Source: Dermatophagoides farinae
Taxonomy: Eukaryota > Arthropoda > Arachnida > Sarcoptiformes > Pyroglyphidae
Length of the DNA: 64,000 nucleotides
NCBI RefSeq assembly: GCF_024713945.1
Contig: NC_134678.1
Span: 4,340,001-4,404,000, forward strand
Direction of reading: 5' to 3'
Of the stretch, positions 1-14,800 are shown in pieces. Position 1 is the first letter of the stretch. Every line of letters begins with the position of its first letter. A model generated the notes under the pieces. It made no database searches, had not been told where the DNA came from, and worked only from the letters and a program-made list of their open reading frames with translations. The translations under genes were made by a program, and so were the position numbers.

Positions 1-641
1 TGATCGATGTGTAATGTGAAAATGTAAATGGAAATTTTTTTTTTTTGCTGACGTTCGTTTTACGATTCGTACTAATTAAGCATCATTTCGGTCAATCAAT
101 GAATGAATTTACACTATTCATTCGAATCTATGCCAAAAAAAAAAGATTTGGACTTATTTGTGCGTGAAAATAATTCGATTTGTTCTGTAGAGAATTTCGA
201 GTCCTCTTAATAATAATACGTTATTATTATTATTGAGCTGAGTGACCAGAATTTTCATTCAATCCATACAGCTTAATCGAGATATAAAACCGATTGGACT
301 TTTTTTCACATGGTAATGGTGATTCAATCATTACTATTAGTTAATTTTTGTTGCCAATAAAATTTTACATACATTCTATACCGGAACATGAACATAGTTA
401 TAAACAGATAATCATTCAAAAGAAAACTGCATATGACAAATACAGCAAATATATATGGATTTTATTTATTTTCTTGTTTCTTTTTTTTTATTCTATTGGA
501 TCATCTTTCTTCTGTGATTCCATTTTGTTCTCGCATACAGCAACAACAGTTCAATAATGCCTCACAAAAAAAAAGATGAACAATAGGGATGAAAATATAC
601 AAAATACTCGATGATAATAACCGAATTGTGAATCATTGTCC

Positions 642-682
642 CATGATGATGATGATGATGATAATAATAATAATGATGATGA
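642..682. repeat. ATG/ATA trinucleotide microsatellite
   Basis: A run of ATG units passes into ATA and back into ATG. The same ATG/CAT class recurs at about 7632-7653, 10323-10346, 10771-10792, 30280-30299, 30879-30904 and 62608-62628, so it is a genome-wide simple-repeat habit, not a local element. It creates spurious poly-His and poly-Asp frames. Confidence 0.9.
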
Positions 683-1599
683 TTTTTGTTGTCATTGTAA
701 GAATCATTCATGTGTAGCAATGCGTTCATAAAAGACGAAAATCTTTCGTTTTTTAAAGAAAAAAAAAACCGGCCAACAATAAGATGGACTAACATTGTAG
801 AATCGTATAACGAAATTCAAAACAAACGGCAACGATGATGGTCATGTCCATATTGGTCATGATGCTCATTGATTTTGAGTATTCACTTGAGTAATTTCAA
901 TTCTTGTTTTTTCGTATTTCAACATTTCAGATTTTTTTTTTTGCTTCACTTTTTTCTAATGTTCTTTTATATATATTTTTTTTTGTTCATCTCCTTTTTA
1001 TTGATTCATTAAAATTTGACAAATGTTTTTGGGATTCAGAGAATTTTTTTTTCTTTACTTCTACTGTTGTATGTGTGTGTAGCAATTAGGATTAGGCGGA
1101 TGGATACTTTGGAAAAAATGATGTTTTCAACAAAAAAAAAAATCATCTTCGATTCTGTATAAATCGTCTTGTTGTTCAATTCCAGTTCGTTTCATTGTTC
1201 AGTCCGACCTCGAATGACAGCAAAAGTCCGATAAGATTAATTTTTTATTTAAAACGATGATGAATTCTTGAAATAAACTTCGGTCGAATAGGTTCAAAAA
1301 TGAACCAGTGAAAATTGAAATGTGATGATGCATCAGCTTATAGCAGGATGAGAAAATAATCAATTTCGATTTTTGAAAAGTGACCATAAAATGATAATAA
1401 ATAGTCATTGGGATAAAGTTTTTTTGACAACTTAGCCTTTTACTATGAAGAGAATCTATAATTAAATTTTTTTTTTCAAAAAAATACAAGACCGAATTCC
1501 TGACATCACTCATTACTATTGTTGGATTGGCCCGATGGGTGGATAGATGTTGTCATCAAATAAAAAAAAAATAATTTTTTTTGTATTTACCATTTTAAG

Positions 1600-1669
1600 A
1601 CATTGTACATATTTTCTTCTGTTTCTTCGGAAATTTTTATGTAATTTTTTTTTTTTGCTGTTCAAAATT
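1600..1669 (+). repeat. Direct repeat, copy 1 of about 70 bp
   Basis: This unit starts ACATTGTACATATTTTC and ends GCTGTTCAAAATT. It reappears almost exactly at 1982-2047, the main difference being four fewer T in an internal T run. A shorter sequence, TTTACCATTTTAAGACA, lies just before this copy and again just after it, so the locus has been duplicated in more than one step. No coding content is seen. Confidence 0.9.
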
Positions 1670-1981
1670 TACCATTTTAAGACAATCGTGATCAAAATCA
1701 ATGTTTTGTTATAACGATGTATCGATTGTCTGAATCGATAGATTCGTCACTTTTTTCTGGTTATTTTTTTTTGTTTGATATCCGTTTGTTATGTATTCTA
1801 TCAAAATTGAAGATTCAAATATGATGAATGAATGTAGAATTCATTGAAATAATGGAAAGAATTTCATGTTCTGTTCAATGTCATTCACGCGTTTATTGAC
1901 CCACGATCAACATTCGTTTCATATATGATAACACATAACACATGACATGATTGACATCAAATCCAAATGGCTTGATCAAAC

Positions 1982-2047
1982 ACATTGTACATATTTTCTT
2001 CTGTTTCTTCGGAAATTTTTATGTAATTTTTTTTGCTGTTCAAAATT
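1982..2047 (+). repeat. Direct repeat, copy 2 of about 66 bp
   Basis: This is the second copy of the unit at 1600-1669, in the same orientation about 380 bp downstream. It is identical apart from the length of one T run. Identity this high in non-coding AT-rich DNA suggests a recent tandem or segmental duplication, or two copies of a short interspersed element. Confidence 0.9.
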
Positions 2048-5000
2048 ATGGTCTCGTTGAAAGCTTGGCATGTTCCGTTTTATTATTATTGTAAGTCTTG
2101 TCAAGATGTTCATTTAATAGTTCACAATGGATGTTAGAATGGATGCTATTATGGTTGATTTTCATCTGGTTTATGAGCATATTATCCATTTACTATGATC
2201 ATAATATGGTTTGTTGTTCGACGAGAGGTTAATAAATCAAAATTTAGCTCAAAGCTTTATTGACAAATTCCGTCGTCTTATTTTGCAACATTTTTTTTCA
2301 GGATTTTAGTTTTGGATTTTTTGTCATGGTGTATATGCTGGATATGTGGATATTCTGGCAAAGCTTGACATTTTATTTTTTTTTCGACAAATATGATACC
2401 TGAACTTGCTATTTGTCTCATTATATCATCATCTCATTATAATTGCATGCAATTCACAATATATTTGAGGCTAACAAAAATTGTTGTGTATTAAAGCGAC
2501 TTTGATTAAATTTTGTTCCTTATATGGAACGCAGAAAAAGAAATGGATAAGATGTTTGAGATTCCAGAAACAAAATAATTTTCATTTCAAATTAAAATGT
2601 TGATGAAATAAGTGAATAAATTAATGCCAAAACTAATGCCATAAGAGCCATGGCTTGCAGGTAAATGAAATCAAATTACTTATGTCGTTTCAAATGGAAC
2701 AAAAATGAAACCGTTTTTATATTTCTTTTCATTCTATAGTAACAAAGATAAAAAAAATGTAAGAAATTCTAAATATTCGTTTCGTTTATTCAGAATGAAA
2801 TTTTCATTCATTTAATCCAGCCACACGAAAATATAGAAGCAAATCAAAAAAAAAGCCGGCAATAAAAGACCTGTTTTCGTAACAAATAAGTAATTGATTT
2901 TCTAGTCCACTACTACATTATGCAATTCATCAACATTAGTAAAACAGAAAAAAAAATCTAATTGAATCAATTTACTTTATAAATGGACTGAATTCAATGG
3001 TAATTTTTTTTGTAAATACATAATTTGACATAATAATCAAAAAGAAAAGGAAAAATTTTCTTAATAGAATATTTCTTCAGTTTAACTTCATTGACTATAC
3101 TTGAATACACATTTGATATGAATTATGAGAAACAAAAAAAAAACGATGATAATGTGACAGACATAATCATCTCTAACAATAACATTGTTATAATGGGTCT
3201 TGATTCGATTAGAGTGATCATCATTTGTTTCCGCCATTATGATTATATGTGATTATCATTATTGTTTGCAGGGTTATCAATCTATGTGAAATTTCTTTTT
3301 CTTTCAACTATTAGAATCTTGAGAATATGTTAAATGGTTGATTTGAATGGCAACAAAAAAAAATGAAATGAAATTCAAAACGAGCATCATCAAATTCAAA
3401 TATAAGATTGGTGTAAACGGAAATTGTCCATATTTTTCAATGACAGAATGTATAACTTTTTTTTATATTGTCGCTCAATATTTTCAGAATTGTCATTCGA
3501 TGAAGAAAGAAAGAAAGCAAAAAGCTCCAATGATCGAAACTAAGTTTGTTCATACATAATATTTTTATTATAAACGAGAAATTAATTTTCTTCACACTAA
3601 TCATCAAGTCTTCATTTCGGTAGATGAAATAAAAATCAGAAAAACTTTCGTTTCAAACGACATCGTTTTTATACGAACAAACGATTATGGTCATTATTCA
3701 TCTTTTGAATTTTCAATAATGTCGTATATAATTGAAATCAGGAAATTGAGAAATGGAATAATAAAGGAAAAAAAACTTGGCTAATTGTTTAATTATGATA
3801 TAGCATGGATGGATGATGGAGAATAAAAGTTTTTTTTTTTGACAAGTGAATGATGATAAATGAAATTACGATTAGATTACCCGAAAAAAAAACTTTGCAC
3901 ATCGATCCAAAACAAATTTGAATCAAAACATAAGTTTCGATATATTCTAATTTGAAATCGACCATCATATCATAATCATGAAATAAATATTTGATTTTTT
4001 TTTCTCAATTCTATAAAAAAGACTTCAGCTAGCGAACCAATCTATAAAGAGAACAAGATTGAAATTCGGAAACAAAAATAGTGAAATGGAAATTTTTATG
4101 ACCAGTATTCACACACACAAATATACAGAATAAGAATCATGTCGAATTTCAAATGAAAATGATTCATTGAAAATATTTCATTGTCATTTAGGGAATCAAG
4201 AAATCATATAATAAAAAATTTCTTTCGTTATATTCATCATTCATTCGTGGTCAAAATCATTTCAAAAAAAAAAAAAAATAAAATTCATGTATGTCACATA
4301 AAAAAATAGTCGACTACAGACCAAAATAAAGCTTGAAATGTTATGAATTTTAATGCCTTGACTATACACCAACTATTACATAATCATGTTGATATCGGCT
4401 AGTTCGTGTCGTCGTTTGGTAGTTAAAAAGATGACGATGATGACGAAAACAACTGGAGATTTACTGGATGAAGACACGAAGAATAGCAAAAAAAAAAAAT
4501 TTCCTAGTTCATTGATGTGACAAATTTATTACACGCGCTATATACATAACAATATAGAAAGTGGGGACAAATCCCGATCCATGATGATGATCCAGAATTT
4601 TATATGAAAACATGATAATATCATGTAAATTGTATGTAAAGCTCTTTACTTGTCATCGAATAAGGGATTTTTGTTTTGTTTTGTCTCGAAAAAATTTAAA
4701 ATATTTTATTTTAAAAAATACTTTTCAACATACAAAAATACAAACCTTTATATTTTCATCATTAAACAAGAAATACAAATCACAATTATTATATGTCATA
4801 ATATACTGTACATTCTTATTCATTTTATATTAAGCTGTTGCTTAATTCCTGTGTGTCAAAAAAAAGGAATCAAGTAATTCTAAGTATTTTAAATGCGCAT
4901 GTCCAAATTTATTTTGTGTGTGCACACACATGTGTGTGTGTACTTTTCTCAAATTCATTGTGCGTTGTTTGATGATTCGATCTTGTTCATTCATCGTTTA

Positions 5001-5339
5001 ACCACCAACCAAAACAGAATCCAGATCGCGTGAAACGTAATTCTTGAATACTGCTAATTTTTTTTTTGTTTGTGCGCGCCAAAAACAAAACAAAACAAAA
5101 CAAAAAAAAATATCAACAGCCTGTTTCTTCTCATCGACCTGTGTGTGTTCCATATAATTGTGAAAAAATTATCGCTCATTTCCTAATAACATTCATTCCT
5201 TGTTTTCAATATTTCCCATCTGTCCATTACACTTGAATGCATTTCACTACTTGCTCTTTAATTAAATTAACCGGAAGAAAAGGGTCCGTATTCAATTTGT
5301 TGTTTAAATCAAATGTTAATTGAATCTATTGTTTTGTTT

Positions 5340-5430
5340 CCCATTTCGCCAACTATTGTAGATGATTTATACCGGCGAGCAACGACGAGTCGATCCGGAC
5401 ACTCTCGGGAATTGAATTCGGTTAAACTTT
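5340..5430 (+). promoter_or_regulatory. Putative promoter/5' UTR patch of the Beat-like gene
   Basis: About 90 bp containing several CpG dinucleotides (for example CCGGCGAGCAACGACGAG followed by TCGATCCGGACACTC) stands out from the surrounding AT-rich DNA. It lies about 320-400 bp before the putative signal-peptide exon. Position and composition suggest a core promoter or 5' UTR. No TATA box or initiator was assigned, so this is inference. Confidence 0.3.
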
Positions 5431-5745
5431 ACCGTTTTGATGATATAAAATTTTTTTTCTTTCACCAATTAGTAATTATCGATTTTTTTTCATCAGTATT
5501 TGTTTGGCTGAACCGTTTCGTCCATGTCATTTGTTTTTTTTCCGTGTATTTTTGTTCCAAATGATTGGTCAAGTGAACAATATTTATATTTTTTCCCTTT
5601 GTGTACACTATAGATAAACTTGGTCAATTTACCAGGATGAATTTCAATCTAATTTTCTGACATTTCAGCCACAACAACAATAACAACAGTCTTCAAATCC
5701 GATTTTTTCAAATACAAATTATCCGTAACGGTCATCATCGTTAAC

Positions 5746-5854
5746 ATGATGTTCATATCGGATTGCATTCCATCAATGACCAAAAGGATTGAATCAATAC
5801 AATCCTTTGTGTTTGGCATCGTTCCATTGTTGATTGTTCACTCATTTCTGTTGG
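5746..5854 (+). CDS. Putative first coding exon (signal peptide) of the Beat-like gene
   Basis: Two adjacent ATG codons (5746, 5749) begin a frame that ends in a strongly hydrophobic segment, VFGIVPLLIVHSFLL, at a GT donor (5855) in phase 1. Exon 2 (26172) needs exactly a phase-1 partner and starts by completing a Gly codon, then Cys-Ser-Ala-Leu-Lys-Leu. Joined, they give a signal peptide with an AXA-like site (C-S-A) just before the LKLISV start typical of mature Beat proteins. The donor sequence GTACAG is only moderate and the implied intron is about 20.3 kb, so another upstream exon remains possible. Confidence 0.6.
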
Positions 5855-8800
5855 GTACAGTATTTTTTTTCGTTTTTTTTACTATTAATTAACAATATCT
5901 AGATTGATTAGCATATGATTTTACTTAAAATTCTGTTTATTGATCTTGATTGATGTTCATGTTGAATTTTTCATGTTTTAATTTTCAATTTTTTTTATAT
6001 ACAGCTGTCTATTCGATAATCATCATCATTATTATAAAGCATTTCATTTGATTTTTTTTGTTCATCATTAATTTTGTATATTTTTGAACGTCATGAGATC
6101 ATATTTCATATTTTTTTAACGTTTTTTGTTCATTTGTTTTTTTACACAATTAATTAACAGAATGAAAGGACATATACATGCGAGCTTTTTTTTGTTTTTT
6201 GTTGGATCGTTAAACAGCGATTATAATGATACGATGTTCTCACCATCATGATAATCATCGCCCATTATTCTGAAAATTCAAGTTACACACACGTGTTTTT
6301 TTTTACCTTGCCCTTTTTAAAAAAGCTGTCAAATGCGTGTTTTGTGTTTGTGTGTTCATAAATCATCCATGATGACGATACTAAAATCTTAAATGTATAC
6401 AGTATACTAGTAGAGAATTATTCGTTGTTCTAGTTTATTTCATTTCTCATTCTTGTTCTATGCAATCTTAATTAAGCTCATTGAATATAAAAGAAGAAAC
6501 ATAAATAAACACAAGAAAAAAAAACTTTACATTGGATTCCATTAAAATTTTTTTTTTGTTGTTCGGTCGTCATTATCATCATCGTCGTCGTATGAAAATG
6601 ACATCATTTTCTTTGTTTCTAAATTAACATGTTGACTGTCAGCATTTAAAATGAAAAACCAAAAACAAATAAGAGAAAATTTTCTCATTTGAATACTAGA
6701 GACTTTGATACTTTCAATTTTATCCATTTATTCAGTATAGTAGCCATTCAACTTACAGATTTTCTTGGTCTTTGATGAGATAAAAATGACAAATAGAATC
6801 TTCTGTAGTTATATAATAATAATATACGGAACAATTTAATCCATTAATCAATAATGTGTACTTGTTTTTGTGTTTTTGTTCAGGAAACTATTTCCTATTC
6901 ATTATATTTTGAGTATTCATTTAATCATCGTACTCCAATACACACACACTGGGTATTTGAAATCGACTAATACCTTGATAAGATCTTAGAATTCATGTTG
7001 TTGTTATTGTTGTTTGTCATGGCTTATAACTATAACTTTATTCAATTGTTGTGAATGAAAAAAACATAGGCTGAAATACATACAAACAAAAACTACAACA
7101 ACAAGAAAAGAAAGCGAATTATTATTATTACTTAATTCTGTAAAAAATAAAAACCTTAACATCAACCGTGTGTATGTGTATACAAAGGGCACACTGATTT
7201 GTTTATATAAAAGATATAAAAAAATTCTATAACCAACCAAATAAACGACCAATAAACCGGCTATAAAAAAAATATACAAGAATAAAAAAAAAGAGGAAAA
7301 AATTGATCCCATTTATTCTTTATCGTAAGCCAAACAACAAGAGAAAAACTTTTCATGTTTTTTTTAGCTGTTGATGATGATATATCATAATTTATGATAT
7401 GCAATAAACAACACACACACATACACACACATTGGATAAATTGCCGGTGAGGTATGGATCGTTTTTTGTTCTCTGTTTATTTGTTTGTAACGGTTGATAC
7501 GGTTATGATCCTTATGGAATATATTTTAGATTTCACTTGCCATTGTCTAATCATAGTTTTTCTCGATGACTTGTATACATGCCGAATAAAAAAAAAGAAG
7601 AATCTTTAGTTATATTATTCTTGTGAATGATCATGATGATGATGATGATGATGTCGATGATTGTTATGTTGTCGATAGATATATTGGCTGTCGTTCATTT
7701 GAATTGTGCCTAAAATGTGTCAACTTAATAACTAATCGCATCGTTTTTTTCCGTTTTTTTTTTCGTTATTGTTGTTGATGACACTTTTATTCTCTCTTTC
7801 CCTCTCTTTTTTTTTTTTTTTTTTTTTTTGGTGAACATTTCAAACGCAAAAAGAAATGGCCAAATCTTTGAAAGAAACATTGGGATATAATACAAAAACT
7901 ATAACATCATTATTTGACAACAACGCGGCAATACGGCGGCAGCAACAAAAATTTGTTTGTTTTGTGACTTGTCGTAGTCAACATTCAAAATGTCTGTCGA
8001 TTATATTCTTGCTTTCTGTTTTTTTTCCTGTATCTATCAAGTTGAATCACTATTTAAAAATGATTGATTCGAACCTATTAGTTTATTCGACTAGCACGAT
8101 CGTTTTTTTCATTCACTATTTTCATAACTCTCTCAATAAGACAGCTTTTTTTTCGTTACTTGTCGATTCTTTGATACACTTTCATTTCAATGCGTTCACT
8201 TGATCTTTTTTTCTATTTATTATCATTATGGATATATTACTTTTTTACATATTCAACATTGAATATGACGATCAAAACATTGGAAAAAACGTCTTTTTTC
8301 CACTAAAATGGAAGGAATGATTACTAAGACAGACAAGAGAGGGAATATTTTGGCTTAATTATCGAGCCTAGTCGATAAAACTTTGATAGCAACTAAAGGT
8401 TTTCTTCAATTTAATGAGTCAGTCTAAATGTATGGTATTTGTTTTTTTTTTAGTTCATCAACAAACATTGCTTCTAACGATTTTTTGTTTCAAACAGCCA
8501 ATAATAATAAAAATAATAAAACTCGATTATTTACCCCAAATCGATTCTCAATGAGCAATAGATGATGACGATGATGATCTAGCTTTTTTTTTGTTAGGGT
8601 ACAAATTTTTTTTTTCTTTTGAAAACAGAAAAAACGGATAAATCAAATGTGAAACGAAAAAAAAACATTAGACAGGAAGTACACATACACATAAGTGTGT
8701 CTGTCATGTCAGTTAATTTTGTGTGATTAGATAATGGAATCTATTCCTTTATCAATAATGGTCTGTTTTATGTTATTTCATCTATATACCAAAAAAAAAA

Positions 8801-11800
8801 AAAGTTTTCTTCTTTTTCTGTTTTCGTTTCGTCCATATTTTCTGTTGTTTGTTATCATCATAATCATTTTGGATGATACTAATCGAATAGAACTTTTATT
8901 CTATTTGTCTTTATTCATGAACTGTTTACCTTTTTTTTCTCTCTCGAATGACCAATGAACTATGATCGACCAAGTCAAACCATTTAACACTCGACAATGT
9001 TTAATTAACAAAAAAAAATTTATGTAAACCTTATATATGAAGAAATGATTGATTGAAAGATTTGATGGATGATATGAATTGAAATATGACCATAATGAAT
9101 GAAAATATGTTCATTTTTTTCACATAGAAATTCAAACTGAATTGATTTCTGGCTTTCATTTATTTTTTATTTACAAAAATTGTGTCACACATATATGGAT
9201 AGAATCACCTTTCTTGTCTACTGTTATGGATTGGTTTGTTATACCATAGGCATGATGGGAAAAATTCGTTTTCATTTGATTGGTGTTGTTGTTGTTGTTG
9301 TTGTCATTTTGTTCATCCTCTTTGCACTTTTTGTCCATAGTCATCATCATCATCATCATTATTATTAAGATGTATAATGCATGTTTTTTTTCACTAAAAC
9401 TATATTGTGTTTGTGTCTGTGTATTTAGTATAGTGTTTCGTTCCAAACGATTTGCTATGAATGAATGAAATGAAATGAATTGAATGGACCATTTTTGCTT
9501 GTTGAAAACAACAAACGACACATTAACGATCATGTTTATTGTCTTCATTCTTTTCTTCATTCTCTGCTTTCTGTTGTTTCTCTCTCTCTTTTTTGTTTTT
9601 GCAGATAGATCTCTGGATTCTATCCATGTCCATGTGACCATTTCTTTAGGAGGGGTGAAATGGAATATTTTTTTACCCTTGGCTTTTTTTTGTTATTGCA
9701 GATTTTGTTTTTGAAACACGTGCCGAAACTGAATGAAACATTTTTCATTGTGATTCTCTTTTCGGGTCATTGTTATTGTTGTCGATGGTGATGGTGATTT
9801 TATATTTGTTTTTTTTTGGGCCTGGGGGACATTTTTCACTTTCACTTGTATTGCATGAATGATTCTAACCAAAAAATAATGTGCATAACATTTCCGTATG
9901 TCTAGGGTATTAGTTTTCAAGGCACGAATCTTTGGAAACAAAAACTAAATATAACAACAGATTTTTTTTCTCTGTTGGTTTGTTGGAACCATTTTGTTTT
10001 TGTTGTTGTTGTTGTTTTACACACACACACACATACACAAACACATAAGGACAAACAAACAAACAAAAAATTTTTTTTCACTTTATCCACTTGTCGTCGT
10101 CATCGTTTTCATTGTCGTAATAATATTGACATTCTATTATTTCAGCCTATACCCGATACAAGTTTAGATTTGAAATACACTTGTCCATTTTTTTCAGCCA
10201 GTTTCATTAAAGTTAATTTAGTGAGATTCCAAACAAAATGGATGAATGTATGAATGATCCAATTGTGGTGATGGTAAACGTACTGAACGCGGTAATGTCT
10301 TGCCCTATGAAGCCCAAATCCTGTCATCATCATCATCATCATCATTGTGATTGTCTCGTCATTTGTTAAATCCTCCCCATACAAAAAAGCTTTTTGACTT
10401 GTTTAGTTCATTTTTTTTAGTGTTTCTTTTCGTTGGTTCAAATTAGCTGCTTCATTTAGCTGTTATGGGCCTTTTGTTTTTTCCAGTTTCTGGATCTCTT
10501 CAGAATTTGTCGATGAAGTTGTATATGTGTGTGTGTGTGTGTGTGGTGTAGTATGGTAGATTTGTCAATAAATTATTTATTTTAAGTTTCATGGATGATG
10601 AGTCTTTTTTTGATTCATTTGACCCATCTGAAAATCCTGAAATGTTTTGTTTTTTTTCGTGTTTTGATACCGTTCGAATTATTTTTTTTTAATCTATTCG
10701 AATCAATCCATGTTCTAAATACAATCTATCGATCTATTATTTTTTTTGATTAGATTTAGCTGATTCTTGATCATCATCATCATCATCATCATAATCAATG
10801 TTTGGAGAGGTAAAAATAAAAATTTTAAAAATCTTATCTCTTATATTAAGTCATGGAATCTAAGATTAAAATGATTTTGATAAAATACCAACAACAAATT
10901 AGTGATGAAAAATCTAAATGCATTATTTATTTTTTTTTTCATTCATTTTCTTGGACATTCGATTTTTTGTGGAATTAGATCTTCCAAATCATTACATCTG
11001 TCTTGTAGAATTATTAGTCAATCTTAATGGTAGTAAATCTTTGTTTTTTTTGTATTTCTTACTGAAACAATAATCTTTATTATCATGGTCTCTGGAATCG
11101 ATGATTGACTTTTTTGTTTTGTTTTGATCAATGTGTGTATGGATTGGTTGTTCAGATTTTGTTCATTTCTACGAAATTATTTCCTTTCTTTTTTGTAACG
11201 ATAAAGAGTACATAGAATTTAAAGGCAATAATTCATTCGATAAATGAAAATGGGTTATTCAATTTCAGAAATAAAAAGATATGGATATGTAATTTTTCTT
11301 GTTCTTTTTTTTGCCGGATCTTCACTCACTCATTCTCAAAATGATTTTCATAGCTATCTATTTTATTTCCATCCATTGGGGCCTTGAGTTGTTTGGTGGT
11401 TTTTTTCCCTTTGGTTCGGCTTCTTTTCGCTCTATTGCCAAACTCACCGGACCGTTGCACGTTAACTCGATTGCTTTTGTCACATGGGTTCTTTTCGGGT
11501 TTTTTCTTCATAATTTTTTTTCTGGCTTATATATTTGCTAGGAATGTTATGTCTGTGTGGTTTCCTCATTTTTTTTCTCAATCAGCCTTTATCCGACAAA
11601 ATTCTGTATGTGTGTGTGTGTGTGTGGTTGTCGCGCGTGGTTTATTTTCGTTTTTTTTGCGGATATTTTCGTTCATTTCTTTTTCTCCTCTTTTCAAAAC
11701 TGTGAAGAAAAAGAAAGAAAAATATATTCTGGTTTGTGTTCAGGTGACTTTCTCTCACCAAAAAAAAAAAATATATGTCCTGTTATATTCCTGAAACAGA

Positions 11801-14800
11801 TGATTGAGTTCCTGTACTCCTAAATGTCTCAAATGTAGTGTAGATAGTCATGGTGTTTTTTTTGTTGCCTGTCAAAATAAACTTGGCCTACACATGATTC
11901 ATACAAATAGACACAAGTCATGCATTTCAGAATGTATAAGACAGCACAATTCAATTAGTTTGCTAATGCAGGTTTGCCTTGTTTCTCGGGTCCCATTTGA
12001 ACTTAAAAAGGCGAATAAAAAAGGATAAAAAATTCTTGATATTTCGATTTTGAATAACAAAATGTTTCAATGTTTTTTTTGCATTATCGATATATATATG
12101 GTATTCAACCAACCCTAAAAAAATACTTTTTCAATCAATTTGATTTTTGAATTCAGTTTAAAAATCTAGAAATTGTAACGGAAAGAATATATCATTCTTC
12201 ACGTTCTTGTGTGTATGTGTGTGTGTAACAAAATGACAATAGTAAAGATGCGATATGTACCATATGATGATGATGATTATCATTTTCATTCCCATCACTC
12301 TTATGAACTGTATGTGTGTGTATATAATCAAATGCTTTTATGTAATTTGTATGATATTGTTAATAAGCTTCATTAATCTTTGGTCTCTGCCGATCCCGAA
12401 TGAATTGTTGCCCAATTCATGTCTATTGGTGATGATGATGATGATGATGTATTGGTTTGAGATACTTTTGGATTTTTCTTTTCTTTTCTCATTTTTTATG
12501 AGAAAAAAAAATAATATCAAATCACAAACCAGAATCAAAAGAATGAGTGATGATATAAATTAATAAATTTTTTTTTCTTCGTCAATCACTTATCAAACTC
12601 TCGATTCTTTGCCTGTTTTTTTTCTTTTTTTCTCATATTCATTCAACTAAAATTCTGTATTTTGTGCCTGAATTGGAAAGAATCTTCAATTTTTTTTTTT
12701 GGTTGTTGTTGTTGTTATTTCGATGACACATTTCATTCGTAAAACGTTTAGCCCCTTGTTCTTTTCTTTTCCAAAAAATTGTTCATCGTTATACAAAATG
12801 GCAATTTTATTTGCCCTTTTATATTTGATGATCAATTGATCTTTTTTTTATGTCGCCATTGTATCGTTGATGTCGAAGTTGTATAATATTAATACAAGAA
12901 AAAAAATACGATCATTCTGTTTGCATGAAGTGTTTACAGTACCTTGTTTTTCCCCTAAATATCTCCAATTTTTTTTTTGTCGAATAGCCATAACCATGAT
13001 ATGAAGAGAATGAGAGAAAGAAAAAAAGAATATTGCCGACGCCAATGATTCCAGATGTTTGATCATAATCTATTAATTTTTTTCCTTTTTTTATATCAAA
13101 CAAATTGGTTGTATTATTCAATTTCTTTCATTCTGGTTTGTTCACATATATTCTGGTTGTATATATTATTATTATTATTATTATTACCAATCACCACCAC
13201 TATAGTTGTTGGCATGGCTTATGTATTTTTGAAGTGATGAAAATCTTACATTTTTATTTTTATTTCATTCATTCATTCATTCATTTTTAATGTATAATTT
13301 ACCATTGAATCAAAGAATGTATATTTTCATGATAATAATAATTTCTTGTTATTGTAGTTGGTGTTTATGTGTTTTTGATTTGTTTTCATTTTTTTTCATC
13401 ATTTGATCCTATTTAATTTGTTATTGGTTATTTTGGCAAGTAGATTCGCATTTGATGATTGTAATTTTCCATTTTTTTTTCATCGGTAAAAAAACATTTC
13501 ACATGAGAGCCGCTACGATCATTTCATGTTTTCAATTATATTGTGCTAAGATGAGTATAGATATAGATGAATATAAAACAAAAAAGTATTCAAAACTGGT
13601 AGCAAAATGGGTTGTTCATAATCATCATTTCAAAGTCAATGAACGTATTTGATAACAATCAAATTAAAACAAAGTTCTTCCATTGAGTTTTTCTAGCTAA
13701 AAGAGTTAATTATTGAATCCAATTAGTCTGATCCATCCATATGGCCTGTGTGATTAACGGTGAACGATGCAATATGACAATTGAAAGAAAAAAGTGGCGG
13801 TCTCCATTGAGTTTTGGGATTCGATTCTTTGTTTTGTGCATTATCATTTGGGTTACATTCATTCAACTAATTTTAATGAATGAATGAATGAATGATTTTT
13901 TTTCGCTTTGCTTCTTCCTGCCATGAAAAAAAACCATATGATTCCTTGCAAACGAATTTCGATTTGCTTTGTGTTGTCGGTCCACCACTTGAAAAATGTC
14001 GAGACCATTGAGAAATTCATGTGCATAACATTAATCATTGAAAATTTCTATCGAATTCTTTCAATTTCACTTTCAAATAATAATAATTAATTTATTTTTC
14101 TAAAATTTTGTTCCCTTGTCGAAACCGATAACCCCCAACACACTGATTGTACACTTGCGGTGGTTTTTCTTTTTGTTTGGTTTTTAGAATTATAATTTAT
14201 AAATCGACATTCCATTTAATCCGAAATTTGTATAATCAATCTATGCTATGACCTCAATGGTGAGGTCGTATCAGCGAAATCGTTTTTAGATTCAATTATA
14301 ACATGACCATCGAACGTTCGTGTAACATTGTACAATTCAATCATCGAGCTCAAATCACAAGATTTCAACCATTAATGGATTGATGTGGGGGGATGGTATA
14401 ACATACAATGTCCATTTGTATATATACAGGATGGGTTCAAATTTTCATGTTGATTTTGAACTCATAATGATGATATCATCATTAAATTAAATAAAACTGT
14501 GCAACGATTTTGAAACTGAACATGATGGAAATTAAGCGTGAAAATAAATTTATGAATGAAAGTAAAGAATGTAAACGATGAATGATGATATGAGTCAAGA
14601 CAATGGAATATTCGATTGTTTGTTTCTTTTATTTTATTTTTCATTGAAAACAATGTGGACAATATAAAAATCTGAATCTTTACATATGAATAAATATAAC
14701 CATCATAATGATGATGACCGCATGTTCCATTATAATTGTATTCATAAATTTCTTGCACTTCAATGTTTCTATTACAATAATAACTAACAATCCTTTTGGT

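Larger units (their letters stand above)
1..5745. other. AT-rich non-coding region upstream of the Beat-like gene
   Basis: No protein-coding exon or RNA gene is recognisable here on either strand. The open frames are short, low in complexity and rich in Phe, Ile, Lys, His or Asn. The region holds a local duplication near 1600-2047, ATG/ATA microsatellites near 642-682, many A/T homopolymers and a slightly more CpG-rich patch near 5350-5420 just before the putative first exon of the Beat-like gene. It is probably intergenic and promoter DNA. Confidence 0.6.

Noticed and set aside
5313-5564. 83-codon frame covering the CpG-rich patch
   Set aside because: Not in frame with, or spliced to, the signal-peptide exon in any clear way; better explained as 5' UTR or promoter DNA.
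7856-8203. 115-codon frame with a plausible start
   Set aside because: It lies in the long intron, becomes Phe/Ser-rich low-complexity sequence and shows no family resemblance or splice context.
9171-9641. 156-codon minus-strand frame
   Set aside because: Dominated by Met, Asn and Lys runs from CAT and GTT microsatellites; overlapping plus-strand frames are equally open, as expected for simple repeats.
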